From the NCBI GenBank assembly GCA_022925895.1, contig JAKSYS010000480.1, positions 1-49,325 of the forward strand: DNA of 49,325 nucleotides. Direction: 5' to 3'. This DNA is from Fragilaria crotonensis. Taxonomy: Eukaryota > Bacillariophyta > Fragilariophyceae > Fragilariales > Fragilariaceae. A model generated the notes under the pieces. It ran no database searches, was not told where the DNA came from, and worked only from the letters and a program-made list of their open reading frames with translations. The position numbers were made by a program, and so were the translations under genes. This document shows positions 1-10,246 of the stretch, piece after piece. How positions within the stretch are numbered: the stretch's first letter is position 1; every line of letters starts with the position of its first letter.

Positions 1-1260
1 CTCAGTTGTTGACCCTTTGATGTGCTATGATTAATTGTGAAAGGAGTTGTCACTAGTATCACCAGTGTTCTTTTACCAGCAGGACTGAAGAGTATATCCA
101 AGAAACCCATTGGTGATTCATGAGATGATAGGAGGCAGCCCAGCATGGGACTGCTGAGAACAATGCGCATAGGGCTACGGCTGGGAAAAGCAAGGGAGCT
201 TCTTGTTGTTGAATTTGATGACTTCTGCATCACCTTGGTATATTTTATCATGAAACACATGAGCATGCTTGAGACTTGAGGCATTGTGAGTAGTGTACAT
301 GGCTGAGACGAATGTTTGTATGATTGGTTAGCTAGTAGCTACTACTCGGGTGGCAGGAGGGATGGGAAAAACATGATGGCAACAACACCCAATCTTACAC
401 TCCCCTTAATGCCATTACAACATTTTTGTGGAATGTATTTGTGTGTTGATTGATCCAAACTTTTGTGGAATACAGCGGCTATTCATCGTGGATGAAGAGT
501 GGAGCAGTTGCTGAACCTGCGGTTTAGTAATTTGGGGTCGATGACCGGGGAAAAGGAGTCTTGCTTGTAGTACCGCCACAATCACCAGTGTCAATGTACA
601 CAACATTGCTTTCCATTAAAAGTGCTGCAATACTGCCCCAGAAGGTGTTGCAGGAGTTGTTGCACACATTCAGATAATGGTGTCAAAAGGAGACTGGGTA
701 GTGACTACTACCGGCAGGGTGTTCAAGAAAGAATCGAATGTGTCTCTAGCGTTTAGCGGTGCTGTAGCTAGCTATTGTAACGGAAGACACTGGAGCAGAT
801 CCGCTCAGTACAACAAGTGTACGGATTGACGTCATTTCACTGTATACTCCGAGCATTTTAGAGCCTGAGAAATATATGGCTACGAATCGCCGTATGATTG
901 TACATTGGACAAGGTGACGTCCACGTCTCCGTCCCGCGCCTGATTTTCAAATACCAAAGTATACCTTGTCGGATACATATTAAAAAGTCATTTATGTAGG
1001 ATGAAATCGTTGGGATGGGAGATGCGAACCACCATCCACGAATTTTGCAAACACCTCCGGGTTGCGGCCCATCACATACGTATGTGGTACTACAGTACTG
1101 TAGGTCACACAGCAGGCGCACAGAAGATGTCACACACTACTGCATTAGTATTGCTGTCGTGACGTAAAATGATGTGAGAGTTTAAAAATCTACTCGTTTC
1201 TCAAGACCCAACAGTCCAACAATTCTCTTTTTCTGGATTAGCTGCGGGGGAACGGGAACG
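1..1260. other. 5' flank without a convincing gene
   Basis: Short open frames occur on the minus strand, for example 606-415 with a hydrophobic start and 1133-858, but neither shows a motif, a family resemblance or a repeat that would support it. The last 60 bases before 1261 probably hold the promoter and leader of the dynamin gene. No clear TATA element was recognised. The left edge may contain the end of a gene outside the window. Confidence 0.4.
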
Positions 1261-4071
1261 ATGACACCCACTTGCCTCCTCCTCGTTCCTCTGGTGTCAC
1301 TGATAGTATCAGTGCATTGTGTATCAGACAATGGATACGGATCATCATCCTTTAGCCGAGGAGATGGGATTGATCCGTTTGATGCCGCCACAACTATCAA
1401 CAACTACGAAACGGATTTCATGAACGAATCGGAGGATAGTAGCAGTATGAGCTCCAGTAGTATTCTTGACGTAGATTTCTACGAGGATTTGAGATCAAGG
1501 ATTGATGATTTGAATGACGATATGGACCTGAATTTTGACATTTTGAATCAAGATGCTACAAGTGCTTCCGATTACTCATCCCAAACGGCAACAGGAGGAA
1601 CAGGAACAACAACAGCGGATTACTACACATCTTCAAATCCTCCCCCTCATCCTGCAACTACCTTACGGAAAGAAGATTTGTATGCAGCGTACAATGAACT
1701 ACATAATTTGGCACAAGACTATAATAAAGGCTTTGATGCACCCGCCGTCGTTGTCGTTGGACACCAGTCCTCCGGAAAATCGGCTCTCATTGAAGCGCTC
1801 ATGGGATTTCAATTCAATCAGGTTGGGGGTGGAACCAAGACCAGAAGGCCGATTGCTCTGCGGATGCAGTACAATCCAAAATACTCAACGCCGCGGTGTT
1901 ATTTAGTCGGGGAAGATGGGATCGAACGAGAACTCAGCCTTCACGAAATACAAGATTATATTGAACGAGAGAATCAGCGTCTTGAGAAGGATCCACTGCG
2001 ATCCTTTGAATCGAGAGAGATTAATATTCGCATGGAATATCGACACTGTCCCAATCTTATTCTCATTGATACTCCAGGGCTCATCCTTGCCCCGAGGGTT
2101 CCAAAGGGACGGGCCGGATCATCAGCAGTCTCACAACAACGAGCTTTGCAAGCATCTGCCAAGGAAGCTGAACGACTTGTCATTGACAAACTTTCATGTC
2201 CTGACTACATTATTCTATGCGTGGAAGACACTGCGGATTGGAAACACGGATCCACACGAGAGGTTGTTCAACACGCGGATCCTGATCTCAGTCGGACTGT
2301 CATTGTCAATACCAAGTTTGACACCAAGGTTCCTCAGTTCGGTACACCGTCCGATCTGGAAGATTTCATTTCTGCCGGTATTCTGGACCGACTATCACCC
2401 ACCAAACTGGGTGGACCGTATTTCACTTCGGTGCCGTCTGGTCGTGTGGGCCATTCATCGTCCAATCCCGATGCCATGTACGATTCCGACCTTGATTTTG
2501 TAAATGCCTGTAGCGAAGCAGAAATGACGGATCGTGCCGTGGTAAATCAAAAAATGAGACGCATGGGAAAACAGGGGGAAATCGCCTACGCCACTCTTCA
2601 AAAACGAGTAGGTCTGAGCAAGCTCCGGGCATTTTTAGAACAAAAAGTGGATGAATGTTATCGACGTAACGTTGCCAAGATTATTCCAATGTTACACTCG
2701 GAGTACGCAAACTGCGAACGACGACTTCAACAATGCGAGAAGGAATTGGGGGATCTATCGATCGAGCGACTCAAGGCAGGCGCGGACAGATTTTGTGACG
2801 AGTTCTGTGTCAATCTTCGTAAGGCACTTCAAGGATCTGTGATTGCCCCAGCTTCGCTGTTCGGCGAGACGCTTTCACAAGAGACACAAGCTGGAGGCTC
2901 CTTCCATTCGGTGCAAAACTCTCCAATGTCAGTATCCGACAGGACATGGGAGCGTTTGGTCAGCGCGGAAGTTGGGCATCAAGATCACCGGCTATACGGA
3001 GGTGCTCAGTACCACCGAACTATGCGAGAGTTCAATCTAGCCACCAAGTGCCTTCGACTTCCAACTATCACGGAGGACGAGATTGCAAATGCTGCCGGTA
3101 TGGGAACCACTCACGACGGAGTGAATTTTCTGCATGCGGCCTGTGTCATTGCCCTAGAAAAGGCACGAGTCTCGTTTGAGCCACTCCTTGAGGCTCTACG
3201 GTTCCGCGTGATGCATGTCATGGAGAGACTGTGTCCAGTGACAGAGTACATGCTGCGGGAGACCAAGGAGCAATACAAGATTTCTACTCACAAGTTCTTT
3301 GACGAGGACAACAAGAGAGATGACGGTGAAGGATCCACGGATGGAGTGAATCGTGCAACTGACATCGCGCAGAATCCTCAATTTCGTCAATTAGTTCAAC
3401 AAATCTTTGAGAACTTTGTTCAAAAGTGTTCCGACAACGCCCTCTCCAAGTGCAGGGATGATTTAACTGCCATAACCCGGTACGTGACGTGGAATCTTGA
3501 CGACCGCAGCAGTGGGGCACTTCAGCGTTCGCTTCCCGACAAGACAGATCTGGTATCAATCTATCAAGTTGCAGTCAAGGCCTCGAGCAGAGGTGATGAG
3601 AACGACAAGGAAGACGAGGTCATTAGCCGTGCCATTATTGCCAATTCAGAAAAGGCCCTGAAGCCAATGGCAGATGAGCAACGTGACTATTTCAACCTGC
3701 TCCAACTTATGGAAGAAGCAATTTGCACCCGCGATGCGAATCGAACAAACATGGTCGTCGGATCTCTTGTTCAACATATCGTAGCACAATGGCGCGAATC
3801 GTTTGGGAGACAAGTTACCACCAAGTTTAATTGCTACTTCATGTTGCCTTTTGTCGACGACTTCCACAAATTCATGAGATATGAGCTGCAGAAGGTTTAC
3901 GAGGGAGAAGGGGATAATCTGTGCGAGGTATTTGACCTTGCTGCAGCTCGACGGGCACTTCAAGTACATCGCCAAGAGCTTGTCAACGAATGCGTTGCCA
4001 ACAAGAGATTGCAAGAAAAATTCATGGGCCTGGCAAGAATGATGCGAAAACAACAACAAGACATGCAATAA
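1261..4071 (+). CDS. DRP5B: DRP5B/ARC5-like plastid-division dynamin GTPase with signal peptide
   Basis: A 936-residue intronless reading frame. It begins with a signal-peptide-like segment (hydrophobic core about residues 5-18, likely cleavage after VHC at 20), then an acidic, Ser/Asp-rich spacer to about 150, then a dynamin GTPase domain: G1 GHQSSGKS at 167-174, the switch segment GGGTKTRRP just after it, G3 DTPG at 270-273 and G4 TKFD at 351-354. The stretch FNQVGGGTKTRRPI, the PNLxxIDTPGLI segment and FTSVPSGRVG are hallmarks of the plant and algal plastid-division dynamin ARC5/DRP5B, not of endocytic or mitochondrial dynamins. The rest is helical stalk-like sequence. DRP5B assembles on the plastid outer envelope and constricts it during division. 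The usual length is near 780 residues; the extra length is mainly the N-terminal extension. The ATG at 1261 is the only start that yields the hydrophobic leader. Function is confident; location is inference. Confidence 0.9.
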   Translation: MTPTCLLLVPLVSLIVSVHCVSDNGYGSSSFSRGDGIDPFDAATTINNYETDFMNESEDSSSMSSSSILDVDFYEDLRSRIDDLNDDMDLNFDILNQDATSASDYSSQTATGGTGTTTADYYTSSNPPPHPATTLRKEDLYAAYNELHNLAQDYNKGFDAPAVVVVGHQSSGKSALIEALMGFQFNQVGGGTKTRRPIALRMQYNPKYSTPRCYLVGEDGIERELSLHEIQDYIERENQRLEKDPLRSFESREINIRMEYRHCPNLILIDTPGLILAPRVPKGRAGSSAVSQQRALQASAKEAERLVIDKLSCPDYIILCVEDTADWKHGSTREVVQHADPDLSRTVIVNTKFDTKVPQFGTPSDLEDFISAGILDRLSPTKLGGPYFTSVPSGRVGHSSSNPDAMYDSDLDFVNACSEAEMTDRAVVNQKMRRMGKQGEIAYATLQKRVGLSKLRAFLEQKVDECYRRNVAKIIPMLHSEYANCERRLQQCEKELGDLSIERLKAGADRFCDEFCVNLRKALQGSVIAPASLFGETLSQETQAGGSFHSVQNSPMSVSDRTWERLVSAEVGHQDHRLYGGAQYHRTMREFNLATKCLRLPTITEDEIANAAGMGTTHDGVNFLHAACVIALEKARVSFEPLLEALRFRVMHVMERLCPVTEYMLRETKEQYKISTHKFFDEDNKRDDGEGSTDGVNRATDIAQNPQFRQLVQQIFENFVQKCSDNALSKCRDDLTAITRYVTWNLDDRSSGALQRSLPDKTDLVSIYQVAVKASSRGDENDKEDEVISRAIIANSEKALKPMADEQRDYFNLLQLMEEAICTRDANRTNMVVGSLVQHIVAQWRESFGRQVTTKFNCYFMLPFVDDFHKFMRYELQKVYEGEGDNLCEVFDLAAARRALQVHRQELVNECVANKRLQEKFMGLARMMRKQQQDMQ

Positions 4072-5505
4072 TGTTCCGATGATTCAAGGTCACATGCTTT
4101 GGATCAAAATCTCCCCGTCTGCGTACGTAAATTGTAAAAACCTTGGGGTGGGGGATCTTCATCACGACGACTCATCACTTAAGTTGAAGTCGAGTCATTC
4201 GTGGGGGGTCACAATCAGCGCGATCCATAACGTAACCTGAATCCATGCCATCCAACACTGTTATCATCGGCATGGTCCGTATGGATGCGTATTAGTGACT
4301 AAATTTACATATGCACGTTCCTTATAGTTGCACACCCACAATCCGTAGAGCAAGTTAAAGCGTCATTCGAATCACAATCTTGAGGTATGTTTCGTCATCT
4401 GAAGATTAAAGTGCGATCTCAGAGTGACATTACTAGTATGCACAGCAATCGCAGGAACGAAATTGCCAGTATCGACGTGGAAATTCCAAGAGGGTGCATG
4501 GCAAATACGCCTGAATTACTCTGCGACATCCGCGGCAAATGCTTGAGATTTGGTCGTACCACATACTTGAGAATATGAGCAACGATAGAGGCGTTGCGTA
4601 TGCAGTGGAGTCGCAATGACATGTGAGCCAGTCGTACGTTTGGATTCGTCACGTACATTACTTCCCCTACCTCGCGTTGTATTCGAGTACCAGATGAAGT
4701 CGGAGAACAATATGACTATAATCAACAGATGGAACGGGTTTAAGTGTCCTCGAGCTGAGTCCATGGTACTCAGTACGACAGTACTATAGTACTTTTAGTC
4801 TAGCTACTTGTACTCGAATACTCGGTTGGTGCAGTATTCTCCGTATAGCACTGGAGTGCCTGGTAGCTTGTTCGATCATGTTCTCTAACGCTCTTGGCGT
4901 GGTCAACCGCGACATACGACATGGAACGTGCATCAAGTGTCGGCATTTGAAATTGCCTCCTGAAGTTATTGACTGTCAAGAGTCATCTAACGACGAACAT
5001 ATTGACCATGACTTGAGTCGCGATTGCTCCGATAAAATAGATTTCCTAATTCAGAATGTCAATACGCACCACAAGAAGTCGTAGGCTAAAACGAAGTTAA
5101 GTTTTCTACGTAGCCGCAAAACTTCCTTTTCTGGCGTAGAATCTACACCTAGAATATACTGGCAGGGAGGTCCGGTAAAATGACGTTTCTTCTCGTAGCT
5201 TCTACATGCAATTTATACCAAGCAGAGGTGCATGGCCGGACCTTCCAGGGCAGTTCATCTTTGCGGATGGCTCGATAGAGATGTTGAGATCTTGATTCTC
5301 GCATACGTGACTCACTAGACATCGTAACAAACATCTTGGACGTTTGGTTGATCAATGACCTCAGCCTTCATTCTCTTTTAGGAAGACTGCATAAAAAACG
5401 AATTGTAACAAGACGTAATCATCGAAGTGTACACAACTTAATCTCTCGATATGGTCTAAGGAGTGCAGCAGCAAATAGTCGAACGCAAGCATTGTCAGAA
5501 AGGCA
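4072..5505. other. Intergenic region between dynamin and HSF genes
   Basis: Several short frames exist (4387-4578 plus, 4878-5084 plus, 5355-5149 minus) without recognisable domains. The frame at 4878 has a real ATG and 68 codons but no family signal, so it is not called. The segment 4766-4813 contains five GTAC tetranucleotides and belongs to the GTAC-rich islands described separately. The in-frame TAG at 5476 closes the frame upstream of the HSF start. Confidence 0.4.
4766..4813. repeat. GTAC-rich island
   Basis: GTAC occurs at 4766, 4773, 4781, 4789 and 4810, five times in 48 bases, where about one in 256 positions is expected by chance. The same composition appears upstream of the ankyrin genes. 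Function unknown; it could be a promoter element or a simple sequence tract. Confidence 0.4.
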
Positions 5506-6288
5506 ATGGATCAGGAAGTTCCCAGTACTAGCCCACGACCAAATCGCGTAACGTTTCCGTATCAATTACAGGTGCTGCTGTCAGAAGCTGAAAGACAGGG
5601 GTTCACCAACATCATTTCATGGCATCCGTCGGGTGAGTCCTTTGTCATTTCACAGCCTAACGATTTCGCAAAGGACATTCTGCCAAGATACTTTCGACAA
5701 ACAAAGTTTAGTTCCTTCAAACGGCAATTGAATGCGTACGGTTTTCAGCGCGAACAAACCGAAATGCTTGACGAGTTCGTGTATTCCAACAAGCCAAATT
5801 TCATTCGTTCGTCACCCGAGGCGTGCCACCAGATACGTCGTCGACGAGTGATTCAGGAGACGAACATGCTGAGTTTGGTCGAAGCTCGACATAATTCATT
5901 TCAAAGAAGTGAATTTGAGCCGCTTCCTTCCTCCCGACAAACATCTTCTTTGTTTATGGGAGCGCGAGCCGGTAAGTTTCACGAAGTGGACCAGCCTCGA
6001 GGAGATTCTCCTCTTGACAGACAATTCGAGATTTATCCATCTTTTCCATCTCTGTACATGGCAGCTCATGCATTGAGAACCGCGGCAGCTGATACTGGCC
6101 CGGGAAGGATGCAACAGGTGTCATTGCAATCAGCGAATGACTCAGCTATTGGATCTAGAAGTACGTCTATCGTGCAGCCAACTGACCCCATTTTGGACGA
6201 CATGGCTGCTTCGATTGCGTATTCCGGGGACGAGTTACATATAGGGGAGTGGGATCCAAGCAAAGAAGAATGCGAGTCACCTTCGTAG
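5506..6288 (+). CDS. HSF: Heat shock transcription factor (HSF DNA-binding domain)
   Basis: A 260-residue intronless gene. Residues 14-83 form an HSF winged-helix DNA-binding domain: FPYQLQVLL at the first helix, the conserved W39 with HPSGESFVI (39-48), F54 and LPRYFRQTKF, and the recognition helix FSSFKRQLNAYGF at 68-80. It should bind heat-shock elements (nGAAn arrays) in the nucleus. A basic run RRRR follows at about 110. No HR-A/B coiled coil for trimer formation is visible after the domain. The tail is Ser-rich and ends in an acidic segment (GEWDPSKEE) that could activate transcription. The ATG at 5506 is preceded by an in-frame TAG at 5476, which fixes the start. Short HSF genes of this type are a hugely expanded regulator family in diatoms; the individual target is unknown. 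Confidence 0.93.
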   Translation: MDQEVPSTSPRPNRVTFPYQLQVLLSEAERQGFTNIISWHPSGESFVISQPNDFAKDILPRYFRQTKFSSFKRQLNAYGFQREQTEMLDEFVYSNKPNFIRSSPEACHQIRRRRVIQETNMLSLVEARHNSFQRSEFEPLPSSRQTSSLFMGARAGKFHEVDQPRGDSPLDRQFEIYPSFPSLYMAAHALRTAAADTGPGRMQQVSLQSANDSAIGSRSTSIVQPTDPILDDMAASIAYSGDELHIGEWDPSKEECESPS

Positions 6289-6469
6289 GCCTTCATGCCA
6301 GAGCATCTGCGCGAATCTCTTATTTCTTCAAGACAGAAGTGTCGACCGAAGGTAGCGGTATTTTCAAAACCTGTCATGATTCTCATCCGGATAGAATGAA
6401 TTCAAACTACAGGGGCATACTTTTTCGGTTCACGTTTTGCTGGTCGCTTTAATCACAACCTCGCCAGAC

Positions 6470-7110
6470 ACAGTTATCATTGCATTCAAACAATCTAATT
6501 CGGACTTTGCAATGATGAGAGCTTACGCCGAAGACAGTTACCACTGCATTAAAATAATCTGACTCGAGCTTCGCTATGACAAAAGTCTGCGTCGGAAACG
6601 ATATCAGACCCATCCAAGAATCTGATCCGAACGACAGAAGGATCACGCGCTACGTCGGACGTCGGAAATGGATTCAAACTTCGGATTTATGAAGGCCTAC
6701 ACACTTACCTCACCGTTCAAAGAATCAGATCCGAACGTCGCAAGGATCAAGGTCTACATCGGATGTCGGATCCGCGGTTCAATCCGTGTGAGCAAATTCA
6801 TTTTGCGGATCTATTAATCGGATTCCATCTTCGAAATGATGAAGGCCTACGTCGTAGACACTTATCACTGCAGTTAAACCATGTGATTCGAACTTCACAA
6901 TTAATGAAGGTCTACGTCGGGCACCCACATTACTGCGTACCAACAATTTGATTCGAATGCTTTTGGAATTCAAGTTTCGGTCGCTCCAATGAATTATCAT
7001 CACTTTGCAAGGATGAAGGCAAGGCCTGCCATCGTCAGAGGCACACAGCACTCCAACAATAGGATTGGAGGTTTTGCACAATGTTGAAGGCCTACGTTGG
7101 ACGTATCACT
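6470..7110. repeat. Degenerate tandem repeat R1, about 60-65 bp period
   Basis: About eight diverged units are visible. The unit contains a GATTCGAACTTCGCAATGAT-like core followed by GAAGGCCTACGTCGGA and then a TATCACTGCATTCAA segment. It starts after GTTCACGTTTTGCTGGTCGC near 6427. The same unit, with the same preceding leader, recurs at 10905-11170. The small open frames inside, on either strand, follow from the repeat and are not called as genes. Confidence 0.6.
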
Positions 7111-8467
7111 GCTTGCGAGCAAGCAAAAACGATTTTGCACATTTTGTGTCTGTTATACATTTCGTATTGCTGGAAGAGGTTGTGACCACCCGATTGCAAC
7201 TATACGGCGGGAAATGGAGAAATCTTGTTGCGTGGAGAAAGAGCTATACCATCAAAAGCATCACCTCGATATACATCGGTGAGCTTCAACGTAACGCCAT
7301 TCTTAATACGGGAAGTGGTCCCACAGATATTTCTCTTTCCGAACAAGATTTTCTTTCCGCCCTCATCAGGTCACGCCTTCTATCTACGTCCTCAATGGGA
7401 CAATTTTGAACCATTTTTGATACATAGAATTTTGCATGTTGTATTTTGACTTAACCTTGTTAATTGGGAGAAGGCAGTTTATACAGGTTGGCTACCATGG
7501 GTTTGGCTGCTACTCTTTAGCCCCTGCTTCCGCAAAATGCACGCTTTTTTCGCTAGAAACGGAATGGAATCTCTGGAGTCTAGAAGTCTTTGCTGTGGAA
7601 GCGGTGACTAGTGCGACTGGAGTCACTAAAGAGAAGAAAAGGCAAAAGCGTCTATGGTAGTGAATTTGGGGACGCACCTCTCCTCCCACGCCTCCATGTT
7701 TATGGAAACATAAACGGGTAAGTCCGATGACGAGAACAAGCCTAAAGTAGATTCTGCTTGTCTTTTAATACATAACATTCATATGTTACCAAACGAGCCA
7801 ATCTTCACAGAAACATTAGAAACCTCCAATCATATGCTTCGTGCTATCGTGTTGTCCGAAGTTGTTATAGCCCATAGATGTACTGTAATCATTAGTTTTC
7901 ATACCACTCGTGGCATCTGCTTTTTCCTTCGATACATTTTCCCGACTTACGTTTTGATGACAACTTTTTCTCGATTCCGTGGTCGAAAACAACATCGAGT
8001 GCGATCATGCAAAATTGTGGGGCGATCGAAGCAAAAAGTCAACAGCCGAGCGACTAGCAGAAAATGAGTTCAAGGTCACCGGATATTGAAACCTAATAAT
8101 ATGGTTCCTCTTTCCTTGTGTCGTCCTGTCTGCCATCACGCCATCATCTCTTTCACCTTTCACCCCATCACGCAAGGCCCATTTCGGGGTATATATGAAT
8201 TATACATATCATTATATAACATATATTACCTATTTAGCTATATACCCTACTTATCAAATACTCAAAGCACTTTTCCTGATGTATGTTAGACCTACATATG
8301 ACATAGAGATTTTGTTTTGTGATCATGATTTCGATATACATGTTGCATATATAATGGTCTAGCATATGGGACTATTCCGATACGGATGAAAACTATTGTG
8401 CAGTGCGAGTACTCCATTACTTTAGTATACTACGGTACGTAGAGTAGCCTCTCTACACTCTCTATGA
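7111..8467. other. Intergenic region upstream of first ankyrin gene
   Basis: No domain-bearing frame was found. Open frames of 60-114 codons at 7065-7660 and 7783-8067 have no family signal. 8190-8280 is strongly AT-rich (TATATA-type runs). Two GTAC words and TACT-rich sequence lie at 8405-8450, directly upstream of the ATG at 8468. Confidence 0.35.
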
Positions 8468-10246
8468 ATGCTAGTAGCAGAAATGCGTCGCCTGAAGTCA
8501 ATCGTGAAGGGAGCGCATACTATACGCGTTGTACTAGAAGTACCCTTCGAATCGAGATTACAACCATATGGGTCTGTTCACGTTCGCTTGACTCAACAAC
8601 AACAGAGAATGAGGATTTTCGCCCATCCACTTCGTCACGCCCAAGACCATTTGATACGATACCCAAGAGGGCCCGGGCGGTCCATGTCACTCTCTTCGGT
8701 GATTCAAGGTGACGGTGGTTCCTCACCAATACGCATACCTCCATCCTTTCGACGGAGCATGGTTCTCTCCCTTTCACAACAACATCAACCTTTCACCTCA
8801 TGGTGCCGACCCCAGGTCCTTGGGAAGTTGGACAATTTCAAAAGGCGACCACCCTGCAGAGCGATACATAGCGATGTAGCAGGCAGTATAGCTCTTATTT
8901 GGGCAAGCAAAGAAGGTTATTTAGAAGTGGTTCGTGCTTTACTGAAGCGTCAAGGGGAGGATGTGTACATCACGGATGACGTGGGCAACGCAGCTCTCAT
9001 CTTGGCAAGCTGGAATGGCCATGTGGGAGTGGTTCGAGAATTACTGAATCACGATGGAGTGGATGTGAACACCAAGAATCACGATGGCAACACAGCTCTC
9101 ATCGGTGCAAGCTCTCAGGGCCATTTGGAAGTGGTTCTTGATGTATTGAACCACGAAGGGGTGGAGGTGAATATCCAAAATAACGATGGCTTCACTGCTC
9201 TCATCGAGGCAAGCGATGAGGGCCATTTGGAAGTGGTTCGTGCATTATTGAATCATGATGGAGTGGAGGTAAATGTCAAGAATATGCACGGCGATACAGC
9301 TCTCCTTGGTGCAAGCTGGAATGGCCATTTGGAAGTGGTTCGTGCTTTATTGAACCACGAAGGGGTGGATGTTAATATCAAGACTAATAAAGGCAACACA
9401 GCTCTCATTACCGCAAGCAATGAGGGGCATTTGGAAGTGGTTTGTGCGTTATTGAACCACGATGGAGTGGATGTGAATACCAAGAATAAAACTGGCTTTA
9501 CAGCTCTCATCGCTGCAAGCTTTACAGGTCATATGGATGTGGTCGCTGCTTTATTGAACCACGAAGGGGTGGATGTTAATACCAAGAATGAAAATGGCAC
9601 CACAGCTCTCGGCGGTGCATGTGGGAATGGCCATTTGGATGTGGTTCGTGCATTATTGAACCACAAAGGTGTGGATGTGAATATCAAGACGAATAATTGC
9701 CTCACAGCTCTCATCGTCGCAAGCTATTGTGGCCATTTGGATGTGGTTCGTGCTTTATTAAATAACGAAGGCGTGGATGTTAATATCAAGGATGATGATG
9801 GCGACACAGCTCTTATCGGTGCAAGCAAGATTGGCAATTTGGAAGTGGTTCGAACTTTATTGAATCACGAGAGGGTGGAGGTGAATACGAAGGATAAGGA
9901 TGGCAACACAGCTCTCCTTGGTGCAAGCCTGAATGGGCATTTGGAAGTGGTTCGTGCTTTATTGGACTACAATGGGGTGGAGGTGAACATCCAGAATAAT
10001 GACGGCTTTACAGCTCTGATGGTCGCAAGCCATCGTGGCCATTTGGAAGTGGTTTGTGCGTTGTTGAATCACGTAGGGGTGGATGTAGATATGGTGAATC
10101 AAGATGGCCTTACAGCTCTCCACTATGCAAGCGCGAACGGCCATTCGGAAGTGGTTCGTTCTTTATTGGATTACACCGGTTCGGAGGTGAATATCAGCAG
10201 TAATTTTGGCGACACACCTCTTGAGATGGCTCACAAGGCGAAATAA
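8468..10246 (+). CDS. Ankyrin-repeat protein, 13 full repeats
   Basis: A 592-residue frame with no intron. From about residue 139 to the end it consists of 33-residue ankyrin repeats of the pattern DG-T-ALI-AS--GHLEVVRALLNH-GVDVN: thirteen full copies and one partial copy ending in TPLEMAHKAK. Ankyrin arrays bind other proteins; no catalytic domain is present. A degraded N-terminal cap is visible just before the array (GKLDNFKRRPPCRA, compare GNLDKVxxLLRxGA in the sister genes). The first 110 residues are Arg/Gln/Ser-rich and match nothing in the other members, so the true start may lie elsewhere or this part may be newly recruited. The C-terminal LLEEH cap and kinase found in relatives are missing. 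Repeat units are very similar to those of the kinase gene at 20578 at DNA level. The gene sits between two copies of repeat R1. Confidence 0.85.
   Translation: MLVAEMRRLKSIVKGAHTIRVVLEVPFESRLQPYGSVHVRLTQQQQRMRIFAHPLRHAQDHLIRYPRGPGRSMSLSSVIQGDGGSSPIRIPPSFRRSMVLSLSQQHQPFTSWCRPQVLGKLDNFKRRPPCRAIHSDVAGSIALIWASKEGYLEVVRALLKRQGEDVYITDDVGNAALILASWNGHVGVVRELLNHDGVDVNTKNHDGNTALIGASSQGHLEVVLDVLNHEGVEVNIQNNDGFTALIEASDEGHLEVVRALLNHDGVEVNVKNMHGDTALLGASWNGHLEVVRALLNHEGVDVNIKTNKGNTALITASNEGHLEVVCALLNHDGVDVNTKNKTGFTALIAASFTGHMDVVAALLNHEGVDVNTKNENGTTALGGACGNGHLDVVRALLNHKGVDVNIKTNNCLTALIVASYCGHLDVVRALLNNEGVDVNIKDDDGDTALIGASKIGNLEVVRTLLNHERVEVNTKDKDGNTALLGASLNGHLEVVRALLDYNGVEVNIQNNDGFTALMVASHRGHLEVVCALLNHVGVDVDMVNQDGLTALHYASANGHSEVVRSLLDYTGSEVNISSNFGDTPLEMAHKAK

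Noticed and set aside
858..1133. 91-codon minus-strand frame near the left edge
   Set aside because: No family signal, no repeat support, and length is compatible with chance.
9041..10144. Long minus-strand open frames (Ser/Thr/Phe-rich, MRAV...STPSWFN) across the ankyrin array
   Set aside because: They repeat with the 99-bp period of the plus-strand array and are mirror images of the ankyrin codons. The same artefact occurs at 12368-13105, 17161-17751, 20601-21465 and 26329-28492.
9000..10200. Tandem 99-bp DNA repeats resembling a repeat array such as CRISPR
   Set aside because: The period equals 33 codons, the units encode ankyrin repeats, spacers are absent and the genome is eukaryotic.
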